From Paenibacillus helianthi (GTDB taxonomy: Bacteria > Bacillota > Bacilli > Paenibacillales > Paenibacillaceae): a DNA stretch of 64,000 nucleotides. The stretch lies in contig NZ_LVWI01000037.1 in the NCBI RefSeq assembly GCF_001909055.1, positions 1-64,000 on the forward strand. Direction: 5' to 3'. Under the pieces are notes generated by a model. That model worked only from the letters and a program-made list of their open reading frames with translations. It made no database searches and had not been told where the DNA came from. Of the stretch, positions 41,940-51,844 are shown piece by piece. The stretch's first letter is position 1, and every line of letters begins with the position of its first letter. The position numbers and the translations under genes were made by a program.

Positions 41940-42881
41940 ATGGGGCAAATTATGGAGACTTTAACGCAAAAGCCGCCGGCTGTGCGCAATCGCAAAGGCT
42001 GGTCGCTGCAAAAGGGAGAAACGCTGTCGGGGCTGCTCTTTGTAAGCCCGATGCTGATCGGGGTAACGATTCTGGTGCTGATACCGATCATTGCCACACT
42101 GGTGCTAGGCTTTGCTGACTGGAATTTTGTGCAAGGCTTTGACGGTATCCGCTGGGTAGGGCTGCAGAACTTCAGCAATCTGCTGCAGGACGACATGTTT
42201 ATCCGCTCGGTGCGCAACAACTTTATCTTTCTGCTGACAGTACCGGTGTATTTGCTGGTATCCATGGTACTGGCGATATTGATCGACCGCTACGTGTATA
42301 TGAAGGGTTATTTTAAAATCGCTTACTTCGTCCCTTATGTATCGATGACCGTCGCCGTAGCCATTGTATGGCAGGTACTGTTCCAGCCTTCGTACGGCCC
42401 GATTAACGAAATGCTGAAGGCTATCGGGATTGCTGATCCGCCGAAGTGGATTGCCGATCCGCATTTTGCCCTGATCTCCATTATGATGATTTCGGTCTGG
42501 ATCTCCATCGGCTTCAACATGATTATCTACATCGCCGGACTCCAGTCCATTCCGAAGGATCTGTACGAGGCTGCCGAAATTGATGGAGCTAACGCCTGGA
42601 CCAAATTCAGACGGATTACCTTTCCGCTATTGTCGCCCACGACCTTCTTCCTGCTTGTAACCGGCATCATTGCTACGTTTAAAGTGTTTGATGTGATCGC
42701 GGTGCTGACCCAGGGCGGCCCGATTGGCTCTACGACGATGATGGTCTGGTACTTGTATGATACAGCTTTTGTCAATCTTAAGGTTGGCTACGCTTCAGCG
42801 ATTGCCGTCGTGTTGTTCCTGTTCGTCATGCTGATTACGTTCGGGCAGTGGCTGGCAGAGAAGAAATGGGTCAATTACTAG
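41940..42881 (+). CDS. Sugar ABC transporter permease (MalF/LplB-like)
   Basis: The 313-residue inner-membrane permease has six predicted helices and the EAA loop (EAAEIDGANAWTKFRRITFPLLSPTTFF, about 218-245) that contacts the ATPase. First gene of the polysaccharide locus. The second permease follows with an overlapping or very close start, and the binding protein comes 100 bases later. The gene for the ATPase is absent, so a shared MsmX-type ATPase is expected. Oligosaccharide import is inferred from the enzymes encoded downstream. Confidence 0.92.
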   Translation: MGQIMETLTQKPPAVRNRKGWSLQKGETLSGLLFVSPMLIGVTILVLIPIIATLVLGFADWNFVQGFDGIRWVGLQNFSNLLQDDMFIRSVRNNFIFLLTVPVYLLVSMVLAILIDRYVYMKGYFKIAYFVPYVSMTVAVAIVWQVLFQPSYGPINEMLKAIGIADPPKWIADPHFALISIMMISVWISIGFNMIIYIAGLQSIPKDLYEAAEIDGANAWTKFRRITFPLLSPTTFFLLVTGIIATFKVFDVIAVLTQGGPIGSTTMMVWYLYDTAFVNLKVGYASAIAVVLFLFVMLITFGQWLAEKKWVNY

Positions 42882-42904
42882 ACAGAGAAGTGAGGGTTAA
42901 GCAT

Positions 42905-43744
42905 ATGGAAAAACGTCCGGGCGTCGATGGGTTGAAAATCATAGTTACGGTGGTCATGTTTGCCGGAAGTGTGCTGTTCCTGCTGCCTTTTGTATGGATG
43001 CTGGTCACCTCGTTCAAGGTGGAGTCGGAAGTATTTGCGTATCCCATCCAGTGGCTTCCGAAGGAATGGAATGCGGTTGAGAACTACAAAGCGGTCTGGT
43101 TTGGTGATTATCCGTTCACTTTATACTACTGGAATTCGATCAAGGTTGCGGTGATAACTACTGCGGCATCCTGTCTAATCTCGGCCATGGCGGCTTATGG
43201 GTTCTCCAAAATCAAGTTCCGGGCCAGCAATTTCCTGTTCATGATTGTGCTGGTAACATACATGATTCCAGGGCAGGCAATCCTGATTCCACAGTTTATT
43301 ATTTACCGCAACATCGGGCTGTTCGACAGCCATTTGGGTCTGGTGCTGCTCGGAACCTTCAGTGTGCTCGGGACATTTATGCTGCGTCAGTTTTTTATGG
43401 GTCTCCACCAGGAGTTTATTGAATCGGCCAAAATCGATGGTGCCGGACATCCGCGCATTTTCTGGTCCATCGCCTTGCCTCTGGTGAAGCCTGCGGTCGC
43501 CACGTATGCGATCCTCCGGTTCATCTGGACCTGGAACGATTATCAGAATCCGCTGATCTTCATCCGGAGCGACAAATTGCTGACTCTGCCGATAGCAATC
43601 CAGAAGTTCACTTCCATGAGCGGAGAGTTCTACTCCCTGATTATGGCGGCAGCGGTGTCTGCCATCCTGCCTTTGATTATCATCTTTATCCTGGGACAAA
43701 AGAATGTCATTGAGGGCATCGCACTTGGCGGTGTAAAAGGTTAA
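42905..43744 (+). CDS. Sugar ABC transporter permease (MalG/YtcP-like)
   Basis: The protein of about 279 residues is the second permease, with six helices and its EAA-like loop (ESAKIDGAGHPRIFWSIALPLVKPAVATY). The ATG at 42905 has AGTGAGGG before it and gives the usual MalG-type length; an upstream GTG/ATG frame overlapping the first permease is not needed. It ends with the typical VIEGIALGGVKG. Confidence 0.92.
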   Translation: MEKRPGVDGLKIIVTVVMFAGSVLFLLPFVWMLVTSFKVESEVFAYPIQWLPKEWNAVENYKAVWFGDYPFTLYYWNSIKVAVITTAASCLISAMAAYGFSKIKFRASNFLFMIVLVTYMIPGQAILIPQFIIYRNIGLFDSHLGLVLLGTFSVLGTFMLRQFFMGLHQEFIESAKIDGAGHPRIFWSIALPLVKPAVATYAILRFIWTWNDYQNPLIFIRSDKLLTLPIAIQKFTSMSGEFYSLIMAAAVSAILPLIIIFILGQKNVIEGIALGGVKG

Positions 43745-43850
43745 TAGAAGTAAAAATAATTCAATAAAAGTAAATATTGTTTCATGTGCCAAATGTAAGC
43801 GTATTCTATAATTCATTTGTGAGTCACTGATATTATCCAGGGAGGGTTCA

Positions 43851-45263
43851 ATGATGGTGAAAAGAAAAGGTTGGTCCGGGGCGATTGCAGGGGTTCTGCT
43901 GTTAAGCCTGCTGGCGGGCTGCGGCGGGAATAACAGCAATAATAGTACAAATGGCGGGGCGAACACAGATGCGGGCAAAGCAACGAACGGAGCCGCAGCC
44001 GGCAATACAGAGAAAACCAACCTGCGGCTCTACACTTATGGGACAGAGGAGGCGTACAACTGGAAGCACACACTAGAAGCCTATGAAGCGGCCAATCCGG
44101 GTGTGACCATTGAACTGGTGCAGCTGAGTGAAAAGGGCGATACCCAAGAAGCCTTCAAAAAGCTGGATCTGGAGGCGGCCTCCTCCGCGCCGATGGATAT
44201 CCTGATGTTCAGTGACGCAGCGGGATATGCCCAGCGGATTGCGCTGGGGATGGCGGAACCGTTGGACGAGTATATCGCCAAGGACGGCTTCAAGGTAGAA
44301 GAAGATTATAAAGTGGATACCCATTTGGATGGCAAGGTCTATGCGCTGCCGGGCAAATTCAATCCATGGTACGTGCTGTTGAACAAGGATAATCTGGATG
44401 AAGCAGGACTTGCCGTGCCTACTGACTGGACTTGGGATGATTTTGCCGACTATGCCCAGAAGCTGACGAAGGGCGAAGGAGCAGAGAAGCGTTACGGGGC
44501 ATACTTCCACGGTCCGCAGGCAGGTGGCTGGATGGAATTCCTGAAGCTGAAGATGGAGAACCAGCCGCAGAACTCCGAGTTTCTGAAGGCGGACGGAACC
44601 TCCGATCTGGATGATCCGAACTTCAAGGCGACGCTTGAGCTGAGAATGAGAATGGAAAAGGAAGATAAGTCTTCCGTTCCTTATTCGGACATGATCTCCC
44701 AGAAGCTGGCTTACCGCACCCAGTTCTTCAACCAGTCTGCCAGCATGATTCTAATCGGAAGCTGGATGAACACGGAAATCGGCGGTACAGAAAAGGTGCC
44801 TTTGAACTTTAATGTAGCCGTAGCCCCATTTCCTAAGAACAATGCTGCTGATGAAAAGGGTCTGACACCGGTGACTACGGACTATGTGTCCGTTGCCGCC
44901 AAATCCAAAAACAAGGAAGCGGCCTATAAATTTGTCCGCTGGTATACAACCGAAGGCCAGCTTGTCCAAGGCAAGAACATTCCGGCCTGGAGCAAGGTAA
45001 CGAGCGATCAGGTGGAGGGGATTATTGATACGATCCTGGCCGGTACCAAGAATCCGGAGAAGGTTGACAAGAAATCTCTCGTTGACACGCTTGTGGCTTC
45101 CAAAGCATCGGCGATCATTCCGCCGGCTACGTACCAGGCAGAGGTGTACAAAGCCATTAACGAGGAGTATGAGAAGATGATCCTCGGGGATCAGGATGTG
45201 GATACAACCATCAAGAATTCCCAAGACCGTGTGAATAAAATAATTGCAGCCAATAAAAAATAA
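43851..45263 (+). CDS. Sugar-binding lipoprotein of the ABC transporter
   Basis: The 470-residue protein has a signal peptide with lipobox (LLSLLAGC, cysteine about 24), a Asn/Ser/Thr/Gly-rich linker, and a family-1-type solute-binding fold (LRLYTYGTEEAYNWKHTLEAYEAANPGV, LDGKVYALPGKFNPWYVLLNKD, ..GSWMNTEIGG). It should deliver oligosaccharides to the two permeases. GGGAGGG precedes the start; two adjacent ATGs (43851, 43854) are possible. A TATAAT at 43807 hints that the lipoprotein gene may also have its own promoter for higher expression. Confidence 0.92.
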   Translation: MMVKRKGWSGAIAGVLLLSLLAGCGGNNSNNSTNGGANTDAGKATNGAAAGNTEKTNLRLYTYGTEEAYNWKHTLEAYEAANPGVTIELVQLSEKGDTQEAFKKLDLEAASSAPMDILMFSDAAGYAQRIALGMAEPLDEYIAKDGFKVEEDYKVDTHLDGKVYALPGKFNPWYVLLNKDNLDEAGLAVPTDWTWDDFADYAQKLTKGEGAEKRYGAYFHGPQAGGWMEFLKLKMENQPQNSEFLKADGTSDLDDPNFKATLELRMRMEKEDKSSVPYSDMISQKLAYRTQFFNQSASMILIGSWMNTEIGGTEKVPLNFNVAVAPFPKNNAADEKGLTPVTTDYVSVAAKSKNKEAAYKFVRWYTTEGQLVQGKNIPAWSKVTSDQVEGIIDTILAGTKNPEKVDKKSLVDTLVASKASAIIPPATYQAEVYKAINEEYEKMILGDQDVDTTIKNSQDRVNKIIAANKK

Positions 45264-45313
45264 TTTGCTATAATCATTTCATAGAATGTATACAAGATGA
45301 GAATATATTTCCC

Positions 45314-45359
45314 GCAGAAACGGAAGTCCTTTTTCGCTGGAGGGCCAAGCCGTTTCTGC
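45314..45359 (+). terminator. Hairpin between binding-protein and kinase genes
   Basis: GCAGAAACGG (45314-45323) pairs with CCGTTTCTGC (45350-45359) around a 26-base loop, with TTGTTT after it. It may partly terminate the transporter transcript and so lower kinase expression. Confidence 0.45.
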
Positions 45360-45395
45360 TTGTTTCAGGGGTACTTATTGAAGGGGGACACCGCT

Positions 45396-47210
45396 ATGAT
45401 CAGCAGACTCAGGGAGCTCGCCCCCAAATCGATCCGTCATAAGCTGATTGTCGCATCCATTGCCTGTATTCTGGTTCCTGCCGCGCTCACACTGCTGATC
45501 TACAATTCATTAACCCAGGAGGCCGTCAAACGGCAAGCTATTGCAAATGCAGAAGATTCCTTACAGCTGGTGAACGGCTCAGTGACGAACAGCCTGAAAG
45601 GGATGCTGACCATCGCCAATTATGTCCAGACCAATCCCGGTTTGAAAGCGTATTTCAAGCTTGCTGCAGCCAATAATGTAAGCGGTAACGAATATCAGAG
45701 GTTTATGGATCAGAACCGTGTGCTCGAACAGCTGGATACCCTTACTGTTGTTGGTCAGAACAGTTATGTAACAATTCTGCTGACCAACGATAAATATTAT
45801 ATGAATTATTCTGTTAGCGATTACAATCCGCTCGAGTTGAAGAAGAAGCCCTGGTTCCGCAAGATGACAGAGCTGAAGGGGCTGGAGTCCTACTGGGCGG
45901 GTGTAGAGCCCACTGAATTGGCCTACGACAAGTTTGATCATCCGTATCAGGTGACGGTGGCCCGAACGCTGCGCCTCGATAGCACCGAGATCTATGGGTA
46001 TGCCGTTGTGACCATTATGGAGGATCAGCTTCATGATATTTTCGGCAATCTGTCGGCAGGACAGAAAGTGGTTCTGCTGGATGGAGAGAACCATATTGTC
46101 TCCGGGGGAGATCCGGAGAGTATTGGCAAACCGTTTCCGTATGTGAACGCCGTGAATTCTTTGCAGGCTTCAGAGGTCGTTGCCATTGCCGGGGAGCGCT
46201 ATCTTGTTGTTCAGCAGCAGCTGTCCTTCAACGGCTGGCGGCTGGTACTGATGCAGCCTTACAAGGAGAGCATCGTAGATATCAGTTCTATATTTAATCG
46301 TGTGTTTGTCATCCAGCTGATCTCCTTCTTCGTCTTCCTGCTGCTGCTCATTACTCTGGTCCGTGCCTTTACGAAACCGCTGGTAAGGCTCGGCAAAGTA
46401 ACAACTGCAGTGCAGCGCGGGAACCTGCTGGTACGCTCCGGAGTCCGGGGTAATGATGAAATCGGGCGGCTGGGGCTGATGTTCGACCAGATGCTGGACC
46501 GGGTCAAGGAAATGATCGCAGAAGTCTCTGACACCCAGGCCCGTAAACGAAAAGCGGAGCTGAAAATGCTCCAGGCTCAGATCAACCCTCATTTTTTGTT
46601 CAATGTGCTGAACTCGATCCGTATGAAGGTCATGAAGCGAGGTGATCCGGAGAGCGCCAAAATGATCAGCTCCCTGTCCATGCTGCTGCGGATGACGATC
46701 AGCCGTGAAGAGGATGAGATTTTTCTGCATGAAGAGATTGATCTGGTCTCCCACTATGTCAGCCTGATGAATCTGCGCCAGAAGGAGGAGGCCCGGGTAC
46801 AGCTGGATATTGATCCCAGGGCGTTTCTGATTAAGGTCCCGCGCTTTTTCCTTCAGCCGCTGGTTGAGAACGCGCTCATTCATGGGCTCAGCCAGCAGCC
46901 GGGGGTGATCAGCATCCGTGCGGATGTGGAGGAGAGCTATACGGTCCTGTCTGTAACCGACAACGGCCTAGGGATGAATGAAGTCAGGCTAGAGAGTATA
47001 GCAGGACGGATGCAGTCCGCAGGAACGGAGATGAGCTCCGGTCACGAAGAGCCCAAAGGTTCTTTCTCCGGGATGGGTATGTCCAATGTAGTGGAACGGA
47101 TGCGGATGCTGTTCGGTGAGGATTTTGTCATCAATGTTCGCAGTGAAATCGGCAGCGGGACCACGATAGAGATGCATATTCCGCACAGGGAGGAGATACG
47201 GGATGTATAA
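45396..47210 (+). CDS. Sensor histidine kinase, YesM type
   Basis: The 604-residue kinase has TM1 at about 16-38, an extracellular Cache-like sensor domain, TM2 at about 300-325, a HAMP linker, and the His_kinase domain with phosphoacceptor His in QINPHFLFNVLNSIRM plus GHKL ATPase boxes (NALIHGL, DNGLGMNE, GMGMSNVVERM). It is the usual partner of YesN regulators in carbohydrate loci. Start at 45396 has GAAGGGGGA; an upstream frame crosses the hairpin and is not used. It overlaps the regulator gene by 8 bases. Confidence 0.93.
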   Translation: MISRLRELAPKSIRHKLIVASIACILVPAALTLLIYNSLTQEAVKRQAIANAEDSLQLVNGSVTNSLKGMLTIANYVQTNPGLKAYFKLAAANNVSGNEYQRFMDQNRVLEQLDTLTVVGQNSYVTILLTNDKYYMNYSVSDYNPLELKKKPWFRKMTELKGLESYWAGVEPTELAYDKFDHPYQVTVARTLRLDSTEIYGYAVVTIMEDQLHDIFGNLSAGQKVVLLDGENHIVSGGDPESIGKPFPYVNAVNSLQASEVVAIAGERYLVVQQQLSFNGWRLVLMQPYKESIVDISSIFNRVFVIQLISFFVFLLLLITLVRAFTKPLVRLGKVTTAVQRGNLLVRSGVRGNDEIGRLGLMFDQMLDRVKEMIAEVSDTQARKRKAELKMLQAQINPHFLFNVLNSIRMKVMKRGDPESAKMISSLSMLLRMTISREEDEIFLHEEIDLVSHYVSLMNLRQKEEARVQLDIDPRAFLIKVPRFFLQPLVENALIHGLSQQPGVISIRADVEESYTVLSVTDNGLGMNEVRLESIAGRMQSAGTEMSSGHEEPKGSFSGMGMSNVVERMRMLFGEDFVINVRSEIGSGTTIEMHIPHREEIRDV

Positions 47211-48810
47211 GGTGATGCTCGTGGATGACGATTATCCGGTGATCGAGCTGTTGTCCGAGAGTATCTGCTGGGGGGAGCTTGGCTTACGCCTGATGGGTAC
47301 GCATGAGAACGGAGAGAGTGCCTGGGAGCATGCACAGCAGGAGATACCAGATATTCTGATTACAGATATCGGCATGCCGCGAATGAATGGACTTGAGCTG
47401 TCCGCCCGTATCAAGGAGCTGAGGCCGGGTGTGCGGATCGCGATTTTATCCTGCCACAATGAATTTCAATACGCCCAGCAGGCGATGCGCCTCAATGTGC
47501 AGGATTATTTGCTAAAAGATGCGCTGGACCCGGAGGATCTTGTGCAGTTGCTGTGCAGATTCAAGGAATCCATGGATGAAGAGAACCGCGCAGGCTGGGA
47601 GACCTCCCGCATCCGGCAGCTGTTCGGAGAGACTAAGGAGCTGCGCAAGGAGCGGAGCATCAAGAATTTCATCCATCAGCCGCTGCTGTCACCGGAGACA
47701 TGGCTGGCTGAGGCTGCTGAATACGGACTGTTCCAGCCGGGGGAATTCTGTCTGCCTGTTATTGCCTACCTGGAGGATTACCGGCATGTGAAATACCGTT
47801 TCTCCTCAGATCAGACGCTGCATTTTGCTGTGAGTAATGTGATGAATGAAGTGCTGGACGGGATGAAGCCGCGCGGACTTTATATTGGCTACAATGTCAA
47901 ATCTTCGTTCCTGCTGTTCTCCTACCGGCCTGGTCTGCAGGGTAATATTTATGCGGAAGCCGCAGCCGGGCTGAAGATTCTCCAGTCTACCCTGTCGAAG
48001 GTACTGAAGGTCCGCATGTCCTTCATTACCGGAGAGGGCACCGGAACACCGGAAGGACTTAAGCAGCAGTTGAATGGGCTGCTGAACGCCGAAGAGCAGC
48101 GTTTTTATCTGATGCCAGGGGATACCGTTCCGCGTAAGTCTGCCAATAGCACCCCCGCGGTGAGCAATTTGTTTGCACATTATGATCAGGCTGCCGCGGA
48201 GCTGCGGGAGGTACTGCTGGGCAGGAATGCACAGCAGGCGCGTACCGTGTCCGACAAGTGGATCTCATTGATCCGGGAAGAGCGGTATCCTCCGGAGACG
48301 GTCAAGGACTGGACGCTGAAGCTGCTGCTCGACCTGAAGCTGAAGCTGCACTCCCTCCAGTTCATCCGTCCAGCATATTCGGCGGATACGCTGCACAAAG
48401 AGATCGTGGATATCGATTCACTGCCATCCCTGCGGGAATGGCTGGATAATCATCTGGAATCCATTGTTGCGGCGAAGGGGGCTGGCGCCGGGGGCAGCAA
48501 AAGGACCGAAGTCACCGAGGCCTGTCAATATGTTTCCCTTCGCCTGGGAACACGGATCAGTCTGGATGAGGTAGCAGATCATCTCCATTTGAACGCCAGC
48601 TATTTTAGCAGGCTGTTCAAGAAGGAGACAGGCACTACTTTTATTGAATATGTAACAAAACTAAAAATGGAAAGAGCCAAGGAACTGCTGGATGGAACAA
48701 ATTCTACAGTTGGCGAGATCTGTGAACAACTGGGATATGACAACCAGAGCTATTTTATCAAGACTTTTAAGGTGCATGCAGGAGTAACGCCCGTTGAATA
48801 CCGTGGGTAG
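47203..48810 (+). CDS. Response regulator with AraC-type DNA-binding domain, YesN type
   Basis: The 535-residue regulator has an N-terminal receiver (VDDDYPVIELL, phosphoacceptor Asp in ILITDIGMPRMNG, Lys in YLLKDALD) and a C-terminal AraC double helix-turn-helix (RISLDEVADHLHLNASYFSRLFKKETG, GEICEQLGYDNQSYFIKTFK). The middle part is of no clear function. It should activate the transporter and lyase genes around it when the kinase senses oligosaccharide. It overlaps the kinase stop. Confidence 0.93.
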   Translation: MYKVMLVDDDYPVIELLSESICWGELGLRLMGTHENGESAWEHAQQEIPDILITDIGMPRMNGLELSARIKELRPGVRIAILSCHNEFQYAQQAMRLNVQDYLLKDALDPEDLVQLLCRFKESMDEENRAGWETSRIRQLFGETKELRKERSIKNFIHQPLLSPETWLAEAAEYGLFQPGEFCLPVIAYLEDYRHVKYRFSSDQTLHFAVSNVMNEVLDGMKPRGLYIGYNVKSSFLLFSYRPGLQGNIYAEAAAGLKILQSTLSKVLKVRMSFITGEGTGTPEGLKQQLNGLLNAEEQRFYLMPGDTVPRKSANSTPAVSNLFAHYDQAAAELREVLLGRNAQQARTVSDKWISLIREERYPPETVKDWTLKLLLDLKLKLHSLQFIRPAYSADTLHKEIVDIDSLPSLREWLDNHLESIVAAKGAGAGGSKRTEVTEACQYVSLRLGTRISLDEVADHLHLNASYFSRLFKKETGTTFIEYVTKLKMERAKELLDGTNSTVGEICEQLGYDNQSYFIKTFKVHAGVTPVEYRG

Positions 48811-48839
48811 CCATGTATCGTAGAGAGAGGCGACATAAG

Positions 48840-50648
48840 ATGCTAAGATCCGAACTGCTTGCAACCGTACAGAATATGGAGCCAGCCGATACCCGACTGT
48901 ATTATCCTAATGGGGATTCAGCCAGATTCTGGTCTACGGTAAGGAATTCACCGCTATATGCGGAGGAGGTCGCAGAAATTCGTGCAGAAGGGAACAGGCT
49001 CAGAGGGGAAAAAGCACCTGAGCTTACCTATGATTTGTTTACAGTTTTTGCCCGCACCGGGTCCAGACTGGAGTATGAACGGCCCTATTTTGAGCGCAGG
49101 AGAATGCTGAACACGTCAGTACTGCTGTCTCTGCTGGAACCGGAGCAGGAAACCCATATCCATGCGGTTTGCGAGATGATATGGAGCATCTGCAACGAAT
49201 ACACATGGTGTCTGCCAGCCCATACCGGCAATAGCGGTATCCCGGAAACGATTGATCTGTTCTCGGCTGAAACCGGTTTTGCACTGAGTGAGATCAGCTG
49301 TCTGCTTGGGGACAGGCTTCCTGTTCTACTACATACGAGAATCAAAGAAGAGGTACAGAGACGGTTGTTCGGACCTTATCTGAACTCCGGGCCTTATCAC
49401 TGGGAGACGGCAACGCATAACTGGGCAGCGGTCTGCTCGGGATCGGTCGGTGCGGCAGCGATGCTGATGCTGAAGGACCCGGAGATGCTTGCGGATATCC
49501 TGTTCAAGGTACAGGGGACAATGGAGTATTATCTGCAGGGCTTCGGTGAAGACGGTGCCTGCCTGGAAGGGATGGGCTACTGGAATTATGGTTTTGGCTA
49601 TTTCGTATATTATGCTGACCTGCTCCGCCGCAGAAGCCGGGGAGAACTGGATTGGTTCCGGCTGGAGAAGGTGAAGAGCATCGCTGCATTCCAGCAGAAA
49701 TGTTTTCTTGGCGGCAATGTCGTGGCCAACTTCTCCGATTCGCAGCAGAGAGTCAGCGTGTCTTTGGGACTCAGCCACTATCTGGGCGCCATCTATTCTG
49801 AAGTGGAATCGCCGCCTGTTTCGATTAGGGCTTCATATACGGAGGACCACTGCAGCCGCTGGGCACCGGCGGTGCGGAACCTGATCTGGCGTAGTCCGGT
49901 GGACAGCCGGAGCGAGTGGACCAGCAGCAGCAGCTATTTACCGGATGCGGAATGGCTGGTTACCCGGAAGATTACTCCGGCCGGGGTATTCGGTTTCGCC
50001 GCCAAAGGCGGAAATAACGACGAGCCGCACAATCATAATGATCTTGGCCAATTTATTCTGCTGGGGGATGATACGGTCTATCTCTCTGATCTCGGCAGCG
50101 GAGAGTACACGGCAGGATATTTCGGTGCAGAGCGGTATACCTATGATTGTAACGGTTCTCAGGGGCACAGTGTGCCTATTATTGACGGGCAGCTACAGCT
50201 GCCGGGAGCCGGGGCTTGTGCCAAAGTGCTGGAAGCTGAGGCAGGGGGGGATGAGAGTGTGCTGAAGCTGGATTTGACCGCTGCTTACGGGTACGGACCG
50301 CTGGAACGGCTGACGCGGTCGTTCAGTTGGCAGACCGCAGACATCCTTCCTGCACTTACGATGACCGACGATTTCCGGTTTGCCGAAGCCCCGGCGGCGC
50401 TGATGGAACGGCTAGTGACCTTCTGCCAGCCTGTGCTGGAGGAGGGCAGTGTTCTGCTGCGGGGCACGGGAGGAAAAGGTTTGCGTATCCTCTATAATAC
50501 CGGTGCGCTCAGACCAGAGATTTCGGAGCATGTCTACAGCGATCATTTTGGCGAGGCTAGGACCTGGTACGGAATGGATTTCTACACCACGGGGAAACCA
50601 GGCAAGCAGGAAAGCTATGAATTCGAGTTTCAGTTCATGGAGACATGA
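48840..50648 (+). CDS. Heparinase II/III-like polysaccharide lyase (or hydrolase)
   Basis: The 602-residue protein has an alpha/alpha-toroid N-terminal half (THNWAAVCSGSVGAAAM, FGEDGACLEGMGYWNYGFGYF) and a beta-sandwich with the heparinase II/III signature around NNDEPHNHNDLGQFILLGDDTVYLSDLGSGEY. Lyases of this fold cleave uronate-containing glycans by beta-elimination; exact substrate is not readable. No signal peptide, so it works in the cytoplasm on imported oligosaccharides. GAGAGGCGAC precedes the ATG; a MYRR start nine codons upstream lacks a site. GH88 follows: its substrate is exactly the product of a lyase. Confidence 0.85.
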   Translation: MLRSELLATVQNMEPADTRLYYPNGDSARFWSTVRNSPLYAEEVAEIRAEGNRLRGEKAPELTYDLFTVFARTGSRLEYERPYFERRRMLNTSVLLSLLEPEQETHIHAVCEMIWSICNEYTWCLPAHTGNSGIPETIDLFSAETGFALSEISCLLGDRLPVLLHTRIKEEVQRRLFGPYLNSGPYHWETATHNWAAVCSGSVGAAAMLMLKDPEMLADILFKVQGTMEYYLQGFGEDGACLEGMGYWNYGFGYFVYYADLLRRRSRGELDWFRLEKVKSIAAFQQKCFLGGNVVANFSDSQQRVSVSLGLSHYLGAIYSEVESPPVSIRASYTEDHCSRWAPAVRNLIWRSPVDSRSEWTSSSSYLPDAEWLVTRKITPAGVFGFAAKGGNNDEPHNHNDLGQFILLGDDTVYLSDLGSGEYTAGYFGAERYTYDCNGSQGHSVPIIDGQLQLPGAGACAKVLEAEAGGDESVLKLDLTAAYGYGPLERLTRSFSWQTADILPALTMTDDFRFAEAPAALMERLVTFCQPVLEEGSVLLRGTGGKGLRILYNTGALRPEISEHVYSDHFGEARTWYGMDFYTTGKPGKQESYEFEFQFMET

Positions 50649-50682
50649 TCAATTCCAAATGAATGAATGGCGGTGGCTAAAG

Positions 50683-51819
50683 ATGATAGCAGAAACAAAA
50701 CATGCGTGGGCAGAAGAAGCATGGCATCAGGCGCTGAAGAAGACACAGCAGAACAGCTTGCGGATCGGCGCAGGCTTCCCTCATGCGAGTCGGGGCGGAC
50801 AATATGTACTGGAGCAGCCGTTCTGGTGGACGGCAGGCTTCTGGCCGGGTCAGCTGTGGCTTTTGTATAACGACAGCAGGGATGAGTCCTTGCGGGCTTT
50901 GGCCGAGCAATGCGAGGAACAGCTGGACCAAGTGCTGAATGAGTATGTCCGTCTGGACCATGATTTGGGCTTCATGTGGACCTTAACCAGTGTGGCTTCC
51001 TACAAGCTTCTCGGCAATGAGGTCTCCAGGATCAGAGCGTTGAAGGCGGCGAATTACCTGGCGGCCCGCTTCAACCTGAAGGGCAGCTATATCCGCGCCT
51101 GGAACCCCTGGTATGAAGGTGAAGACAACAGAGGTTATGCAATTATTGATTGTGCCATGAACATGCCGCTGCTCTTCTGGGCGGCGGAGGTGACCGGAGA
51201 CCCGCGCTACCGTCACATTGCTGAAGCGCATATGGATACGGTAGTGAAGCATTTCATCCGCCCGGACGGCTCAGTCTATCACATTGTCCGTTTCGATCCG
51301 GAGAGCGGGGAGTTCATCGAAGGCATTGGCGGTCAGGGTTATGCGCCGGAGTCTGCCTGGTCCAGAGGAACGGCTTGGGCCATCTACGGCCTGGCGCTTG
51401 CTTACCATCATACCGGCAAAACCGAATACTTGCATACGGCCCAGAAGGTGGCCCATTTCTTCCTGGCGCGCCTGCCGGAGGATCATGTGCCGCATTGGGA
51501 TTTTCGCGCAGCCGGTGAAGCACGGAACTTCCGGGATTCCTCGGCAGGAGCCTGTGCCGCAAGCGGGCTGCTCCTCCTCGCAGACAAGCTTGGCGAACTC
51601 GAGGCGCCGGTATACCGGGAACCTGCGGTCCGGATATTGGAATCGTTATACCGCAATTACGGCACTTGGGACAATGAGGCTGAGGAGGGTCTGATTCTCC
51701 ATGGTACAAGCAATTACCCGGCTGGCACGAATATTGACGTACCCTTGATTTATGGGGACTTCTTCTATGTCGAAGGGCTGGCACGGCTGACGGGCAAGGG
51801 ACCTTACTATTGGGAGTAA
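50683..51819 (+). CDS. Unsaturated glucuronyl hydrolase (GH88)
   Basis: The 378-residue alpha6/alpha6-barrel enzyme removes the 4,5-unsaturated uronate left at the non-reducing end by lyases. The catalytic pair is visible: Asp94 in HDLGFMW and Asp154 in AIIDCAMN, matching Asp88 and Asp149 of the Bacillus sp. GL1 enzyme, and the length is the same within one or two residues. DSSAGACAASGLLLLAD is typical. The start is either 50683 (GGCGGTGG) or ATG 50659. It follows the lyase by 34 bases and DUF2264 comes 25 bases later, forming one operon. No signal peptide. Confidence 0.92.
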   Translation: MIAETKHAWAEEAWHQALKKTQQNSLRIGAGFPHASRGGQYVLEQPFWWTAGFWPGQLWLLYNDSRDESLRALAEQCEEQLDQVLNEYVRLDHDLGFMWTLTSVASYKLLGNEVSRIRALKAANYLAARFNLKGSYIRAWNPWYEGEDNRGYAIIDCAMNMPLLFWAAEVTGDPRYRHIAEAHMDTVVKHFIRPDGSVYHIVRFDPESGEFIEGIGGQGYAPESAWSRGTAWAIYGLALAYHHTGKTEYLHTAQKVAHFFLARLPEDHVPHWDFRAAGEARNFRDSSAGACAASGLLLLADKLGELEAPVYREPAVRILESLYRNYGTWDNEAEEGLILHGTSNYPAGTNIDVPLIYGDFFYVEGLARLTGKGPYYWE

Positions 51820-51844
51820 AAGAAACAGTTAGGGAGTGGTATTG

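Noticed and set aside
43794-43807. CcpA cre site before the sugar-binding lipoprotein gene
   Set aside because: TGTAAGCGTATTCT misses two conserved positions and the palindrome is weak.
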